The translations under genes and the position numbers were made by a program. From Paramicrobacterium humi (GTDB lineage Bacteria; Actinomycetota; Actinomycetes; Actinomycetales; Microbacteriaceae): DNA of 64,000 bases. Shown here piece after piece: positions 60,130-64,000 of this stretch (positions are counted from its first letter, which is position 1; the number at the start of each line of letters is the position of its first letter). The stretch spans positions 868,001 to 932,000 of the forward strand of contig NZ_FNRY01000001.1 in the NCBI RefSeq assembly GCF_900105715.1, given 5' to 3'. Under the pieces are notes generated by a model. The model was not told the DNA's origin. It saw only the letters and a program-made list of their open reading frames with translations, and did no database searches.

Positions 60130-61779
60130 GTGTCCGCTGACGCATCCGATACCGACAAGCCGATTCCGGGCCGGGACTGGTGGCGCCAGGCGGTCGTGTA
60201 CCAGGTGTACCCGCGCAGCTTCAACGACAGCAACGGGGACGGCGAAGGCGACCTGCAGGGCATCATCTCGCGGGTCCCCTACCTCAAGAGACTGGGGGTG
60301 GATGCCGTCTGGCTGAGTCCGCACTATCCCTCTCCGCTCGCCGACGGCGGCTACGACGTCGCCGACTACCGTGACGTGGATCCGCGCTTCGGAACGCTCG
60401 ACGACTTCGACGAGCTCGTCGCCGCGCTGCACGCCTCCGGGATGCGCATCGTTGTCGACATCGTGCCGAACCACAGCTCGAGCGAGCACCCGTGGTTCAG
60501 GGAGGCGCTCGCGTCCGAGCCGGGCTCGGCGGCGCGCGCCCGCTACATCTTCCGCGACGGCACAGGGGAGAACGGCGACGAGCCGCCGTCCGACTGGCGC
60601 TCCCACTTCGGCGGCAGCGCCTGGCAGCGCGTGCCCGACGGGCAGTGGTACCTGCACTTGTTCGCGAAGGAGCAGCCCGACTTCGACTGGAGCAATCGCG
60701 AGGTGCGCGAGGACTTCCACCGCACGCTCCGGTTCTGGTCCGACCGAGGCGTCGACGGCTTCCGGGTCGATGTCGCGCACGGACTCGCGAAAGACCTCAG
60801 TGAGCCGCTGCGCAGTCAGACGACGCTCGACAAGGGACTGCCGCTCGACGGCAGCGACCCGCTGTATGATCGCGACGAAGTGCACGAGATCTTCGAGGGC
60901 TGGCGCCGCGTGCTCAATGAGTACGACCCGCCGCGGTCTGCCGTGGCGGAGGCGTGGGTTCCCGCGGAGCGGCGCGTACTCTACGCGCGTCCGAGCGAGC
61001 TCGGCCAAGCGTTCAACTTCGACCTCCTCACCGCCCCGTGGGGAGCTGAGGAGTTCCGCATGACGATCGCGAAGAACCTGGCCGAGGCCGAGACCTCGGG
61101 GGCGTCGAGCACGTGGGTGCTCTCGAACCACGATGTCGTGCGGCATCCGAGCCGGTATGGGCTGCCGGCCGGAACCGACCTCGACCGCTGGAAGATGGCC
61201 GACGGCGCCGATCCTGCCGTCGACGTCGCGCAGGGCCTGCGTCGTGCCCGCGCGGCGACCCTGCTCATGCTCGCCCTTCCCGGCTCGGCCTACCTCTACA
61301 ACGGTGAGGAGCTCGGTCTGTTCGAGGTTCCCGATCTGCCGGCCGACGCCCTGCAGGACCCGATCTGGGAGCGCACGGGGCACGAGCGAAAAGGACGAGA
61401 CGGATGCCGCGTCCCGCTGCCCTGGGACTCAGACGCGCACGCGTTCGGCTTCTCGACGGGAACACCGTGGCTGCCGCAGCCGCCGTGGTTCGCGGAGTAC
61501 GCCGCGTCGGGTGAGGAAGGCTCCGAGGGTTCGACGCTTGAGTTCTACCGGCACGCCATCGCGGCGAGACGGAGCCTTCAGCGCGGGGAGTCGCTGGAGT
61601 GGCTCGACGCGCCTCGACGCGACGTTCTGCATTTCGCGCGCCACGACGGCTGGCATGTCATCGCCAACTTCGGCGACGAGCCGGTCGCTCTGAGCGGCCG
61701 GGTGCTCGTCGCGAGCGGCGCCGTCTCGGCCGACGCTGAGGTGCCGGCCGAGACGACGGTGTGGATCCGGCCCGCCTAG
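60130..61779 (+). CDS. GH13 alpha-glucosidase / trehalose- or sucrose-active amylase family enzyme
   Basis: A 549-residue glycoside hydrolase of family 13. WWRQAVVYQVYPRSFNDSNG and LKRLGVDAVWLSPHYPSPLA open the barrel; DIVPNHSSSEHPWF is region I, GFRVDVAHGLAKDL holds the nucleophile aspartate, SAVAEAWVPAE the acid/base glutamate and VLSNHDVVRHPSRYG the third acidic residue. The VVYQVYPRSF start and HDVVRHPSRYG fit alpha-1,4-glucosidases of actinobacteria. GTG 60130 with GGAGAA upstream is chosen over ATG 60106. Cytosolic. Stop shares CTAG with the convergent putP. Confidence 0.9.
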   Translation: MSADASDTDKPIPGRDWWRQAVVYQVYPRSFNDSNGDGEGDLQGIISRVPYLKRLGVDAVWLSPHYPSPLADGGYDVADYRDVDPRFGTLDDFDELVAALHASGMRIVVDIVPNHSSSEHPWFREALASEPGSAARARYIFRDGTGENGDEPPSDWRSHFGGSAWQRVPDGQWYLHLFAKEQPDFDWSNREVREDFHRTLRFWSDRGVDGFRVDVAHGLAKDLSEPLRSQTTLDKGLPLDGSDPLYDRDEVHEIFEGWRRVLNEYDPPRSAVAEAWVPAERRVLYARPSELGQAFNFDLLTAPWGAEEFRMTIAKNLAEAETSGASSTWVLSNHDVVRHPSRYGLPAGTDLDRWKMADGADPAVDVAQGLRRARAATLLMLALPGSAYLYNGEELGLFEVPDLPADALQDPIWERTGHERKGRDGCRVPLPWDSDAHAFGFSTGTPWLPQPPWFAEYAASGEEGSEGSTLEFYRHAIAARRSLQRGESLEWLDAPRRDVLHFARHDGWHVIANFGDEPVALSGRVLVASGAVSADAEVPAETTVWIRPA

Positions 61780-63335
61780 CGTTCCGCGGCGTCCACCTCG
61801 GGAGCGCGGTAGTTCGGCAGTGAGATCTCGGCGGTGCGCGTGAACTCCTCCTCGATGTCCCCGTTCCGCCTGAACGTGAACAGGCTCACGACGATAGCGA
61901 CGACGAGGTTGGCCACGAAGCCCGGGATGATCTCGTACGTCTGCGCGACCCACGACTCCGCACCGAAGATATCGGCCCCGAATTGGCCCCACACGTAGGC
62001 GACGACGGCACCGGTGATGAGACCGGCGAGTGCGCCCCAGTTGCTGAGCTTCTTCCAGAACAGCGACAGAAGGATGATCGGCCCGAACGACGCGCCGAAG
62101 CCCGCCCACGCGAAGCCCACGAGGTCGAGGATGCTCTGCGACGGGTTGATCGCGAGAAGCACGGCGATGATGGCGACCACCAGAACGCCGAGACGACCGA
62201 GCGTCACATACGTCTTGTCCTTCAGCCGCGCGACGCCTCCCGTCTTCTCCGCGATGATCTTGAAGAGGTCTTCGACAAGCGCCGACGAGGTGACGACGAG
62301 CTGCGATGAGATCGTCGACATGATCGCAGCGAGAACTGCGGCGAGCACGAGTCCGGCGATGAACGGGTGGAAGAGGATCTGCGCGAGGTCGAGAAAGACG
62401 GTCTCGCCGCTCTTGGCATCCGTCGGCGATCCGCCGTTGTTGTGGTAGTACGCGATGCCGATGAGCGCCGTGGCGATCGAGCCCAGAACGGTGAGGACCA
62501 TCCAGCCGATGCCGATGCGGCGGCCCGCCTTCGCCTCCTGCGGCGTGCGCAGGGCCATGAAGCGCACGATGATGTGCGGCTGGCCGAAGTAGCCGAGGCC
62601 CCACGCCGCCGCCGAGATGATGCCGAGGACCGTTCCGCCCGAGACGAGGCTCAGGAGGTTCGGGTCGACCTCGTTTATCGCGCTGACGGTCGCGGCCGGT
62701 CCGCCGGCGTTGATCACGGCGACGATGGGAACGGCAATGAGCGCCGCGAGCATGAGGATGCCCTGCGCGACGTCGGTGAGGGTCGCGCCGAGGAAGCCGC
62801 CGAAGAGCGTATAGATCATCGTGATCACGGCGACGATGAGCATGCCCCAGAGGTAGTTGATGCCGAAGCTCGACTCGAAGAACTTGCCGGCGGCGACCAT
62901 GCCGCTCGAGACGTAGAACGTGAAGAAGACGAGGATGATGATCCCGCAGACGATGCGAAGCGCGCGGGAGCGGTCACGCAGCCGGTGCTCGAGGAAGCTC
63001 GGGATGGTGATGGAGTTGCCGGCGACCTCGGTGTACGCACGCAGGCGAGGTGCGACGAACTTCCAGTTGAGCCAGGCACCGATCGTGAGTCCGATCGCGA
63101 TCCACGCCTCGACGAGTCCCGAGATGTAGATGGCGCCGGGGAGGCCCATGAGGAGCCATCCGGACATGTCTGATGCTCCGGCGCTGAGCGCCGCGACGCC
63201 GGGTCTGAGGCCGCGGCCCGCGAGCATGTAGTCGTCGAGATTGTCCTTCGTGCGCCGATATGCGAACCATCCAATGGTGAGCATTCCCGCGAAGTACAGC
63301 ACGATGGCGATGGTCTGGAATGTCTGGTCGGACAT
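61776..63335 (-). CDS. putP: Sodium/proline symporter
   Basis: A 519-residue member of the sodium:solute symporter family with about 13 helices. Q...TDNLDDYMLAGRGL-like start (RRTKDNLDDYMLAGRGLRPG), SAGASDMSGWLLMGLPGAIY with the sodium-site residues, WLNWKFVAPRLRAYTEVAGN, FGGFLGATLTDVAQG, GLGYFGQPHIIVRFMALRT and MSTISSQLVVTSSALVEDL are all PutP blocks. The C-terminal YRAPEVDAAER is cytoplasmic. ATG 63335 with GGAG upstream. Imports proline for catabolism or osmoprotection. Confidence 0.93.
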   Translation of the reverse strand: MSDQTFQTIAIVLYFAGMLTIGWFAYRRTKDNLDDYMLAGRGLRPGVAALSAGASDMSGWLLMGLPGAIYISGLVEAWIAIGLTIGAWLNWKFVAPRLRAYTEVAGNSITIPSFLEHRLRDRSRALRIVCGIIILVFFTFYVSSGMVAAGKFFESSFGINYLWGMLIVAVITMIYTLFGGFLGATLTDVAQGILMLAALIAVPIVAVINAGGPAATVSAINEVDPNLLSLVSGGTVLGIISAAAWGLGYFGQPHIIVRFMALRTPQEAKAGRRIGIGWMVLTVLGSIATALIGIAYYHNNGGSPTDAKSGETVFLDLAQILFHPFIAGLVLAAVLAAIMSTISSQLVVTSSALVEDLFKIIAEKTGGVARLKDKTYVTLGRLGVLVVAIIAVLLAINPSQSILDLVGFAWAGFGASFGPIILLSLFWKKLSNWGALAGLITGAVVAYVWGQFGADIFGAESWVAQTYEIIPGFVANLVVAIVVSLFTFRRNGDIEEEFTRTAEISLPNYRAPEVDAAER

Positions 63336-63544
63336 GAATCTCCTCGCAATCATCCTCACGACTCTGTGAGGGTTCCTTCCACTATGGCAGAGGCCCTTGG
63401 CAAGGTTGACCCTCGAACGGGTGAGTCGTTTCCGCCGCGAGGCCTCAGCAAGCCAAGCGCATTTCGCACGCGCCCGCAAACCCGTTCCGTGCGAGAGGCG
63501 CGTCGAATCGCTCATATGCGCCGAGCGGCATGCAGCGGTTCGCA

Positions 63545-64000
63545 CTACATGCGGTGCTCGTGGCGCACGGGTTTGAGCCGGTCCGGGGCGTCGGCGGCAT
63601 CCGAGAACTCGCACGTGAAGGTTCCCTCGTAGCCGAAGAGGAAACCGAAGACGCGGTTGCTCACGCGCAGCGAGATGCGGTACCGGTCCGCTTCGTCATC
63701 GAACCGCTCGCGTAAGCTCGCGTAGCCGCTGAAGAGCATGGGGAACCGGAACGCGATCGGGCCCTCGTAGAAGCGCTGCGGGCCGGATTCCAGGCGCAGT
63801 CCGCCGTCGGCGTCCACGGCGAGCTCGAGGTCGACCGCGAGGTGCTGGTGCGTGCCGAGGTAGTCGAGCACGCCGCGCGCGCCGAGCACCATCGTGGCGT
63901 CGAAGCGCGTCGGCCGCCGACCGGCGCGATACTCCCGCACGAAGGTGACGGTCTCGCGGCCGAGCGGGTCGCGGTACGGATAGTTCTCGACCGTGAACGG
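63545..64000 (-). CDS. DUF4166 protein, 3' part (5' end outside the window)
   Basis: The frame is open to the window edge; 151 codons are seen up to the stop at 63545. Blocks FTVENYPYRDPLGRETVTFV, TRFDATMVLGARGVLDYLG, HLAVDLELAVDADGGLRLES, MLFSGYASLRERFDDEADRY and RVSNRVFGFLFGYEGTF fit DUF4166, a domain often found alone or fused to SDR or saccharopine-dehydrogenase-like domains. Which form this is cannot be told. It is separated from putP by about 200 bases without a gene. Confidence 0.8.
   Translation of the reverse strand, partial: PFTVENYPYRDPLGRETVTFVREYRAGRRPTRFDATMVLGARGVLDYLGTHQHLAVDLELAVDADGGLRLESGPQRFYEGPIAFRFPMLFSGYASLRERFDDEADRYRISLRVSNRVFGFLFGYEGTFTCEFSDAADAPDRLKPVRHEHRM

Noticed and set aside
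63336-63544. Promoter or riboswitch upstream of putP
   Set aside because: I looked for -10/-35 pairs and conserved structure; CATAGT near 63380 has no matching -35, so nothing firm can be stated.

Overview
The window looks like a chromosomal segment of a high-GC actinobacterium, most likely of the family Microbacteriaceae. The reasons are the heme cluster of the coproporphyrin-dependent type (chdC/hemQ with cpfC and cgoX), a NucS mismatch endonuclease, a monomeric isocitrate dehydrogenase, a DUF7882-like small protein, the holin-X/DUF3618/YtxH-like membrane trio, and many genes whose start codon lies 6-7 bases after a TANNNT -10 box (leaderless style). I see no rRNA, tRNA, CRISPR, transposase or phage structural gene.

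Layout. 1-12.4 kb: tail of an AcuI/YhdH-like reductase, a lysine-rich basic protein, then the heme block hemL-hemB-hemD-hemC-cpfC-chdC, three small membrane proteins, cgoX-hemE, a 58-aa membrane protein, and divergent hemA. 12.5-17.6 kb: DUF4190 protein, glycyl-tRNA synthetase, a patch of small poorly known genes with a broken DUF1990 gene, a low-molecular-weight phosphatase/arsenate reductase, a Nudix hydrolase and a PIN-domain toxin-antitoxin pair. 17.6-27.3 kb: isocitrate dehydrogenase, a protein made of two alpha/beta-hydrolase domains, a complete five-gene oligopeptide ABC importer and a DUF1684 protein. 27.4-34.1 kb: RNase Z-like hydrolase, a beta-lactamase-fold protein lacking its catalytic serine and lysine, an M13 metallopeptidase, a glyoxalase-fold protein, a MATE exporter and an RBBP9-type hydrolase. 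34.2-37.8 kb: an ABC exporter joined to a NarL-type two-component system. 37.8-49.9 kb: acetyltransferase, M20 amidohydrolase, LacI regulator with divergent MFS transporter, flavohemoprotein with a double operator, NucS, HAD phosphatase, a coiled-coil membrane protein, two DsbA-like proteins (one without CXXC), DUF488, VOC and NAD(P)-binding proteins. 50-57.1 kb: PadR regulator, ABC ATPase and two large FtsX-type permeases that share an exact 263-bp block. 57.2-64 kb: DUF2804 protein, PrmC-like methyltransferase, esterase, GH13 glucosidase, sodium/proline symporter and the end of a DUF4166 protein.

How the parts work together. The heme genes cover every step from glutamyl-tRNA to heme b (hemA, hemL, hemB, hemC, hemD, hemE, cgoX, cpfC, chdC); most are joined by 4-bp ATGA overlaps. 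The peptide importer is likewise coupled by ATGA overlaps behind its binding protein. Four local regulatory circuits carry clear inverted repeats at the promoter: the antitoxin gene, LacI/MFS, the flavohemoprotein gene and the PadR operon.

The most unusual spots are the PadR-ABC locus, where a second permease gene of visibly lower GC carries a 5' end identical to that of its neighbour; the beta-lactamase-like protein with GxxT in place of SxxK; the DsbA-like pair with one partner lacking its redox motif; the double operator of the flavohemoprotein; and the wide use of leaderless starts. No wholly new multi-gene system can be claimed from sequence alone.
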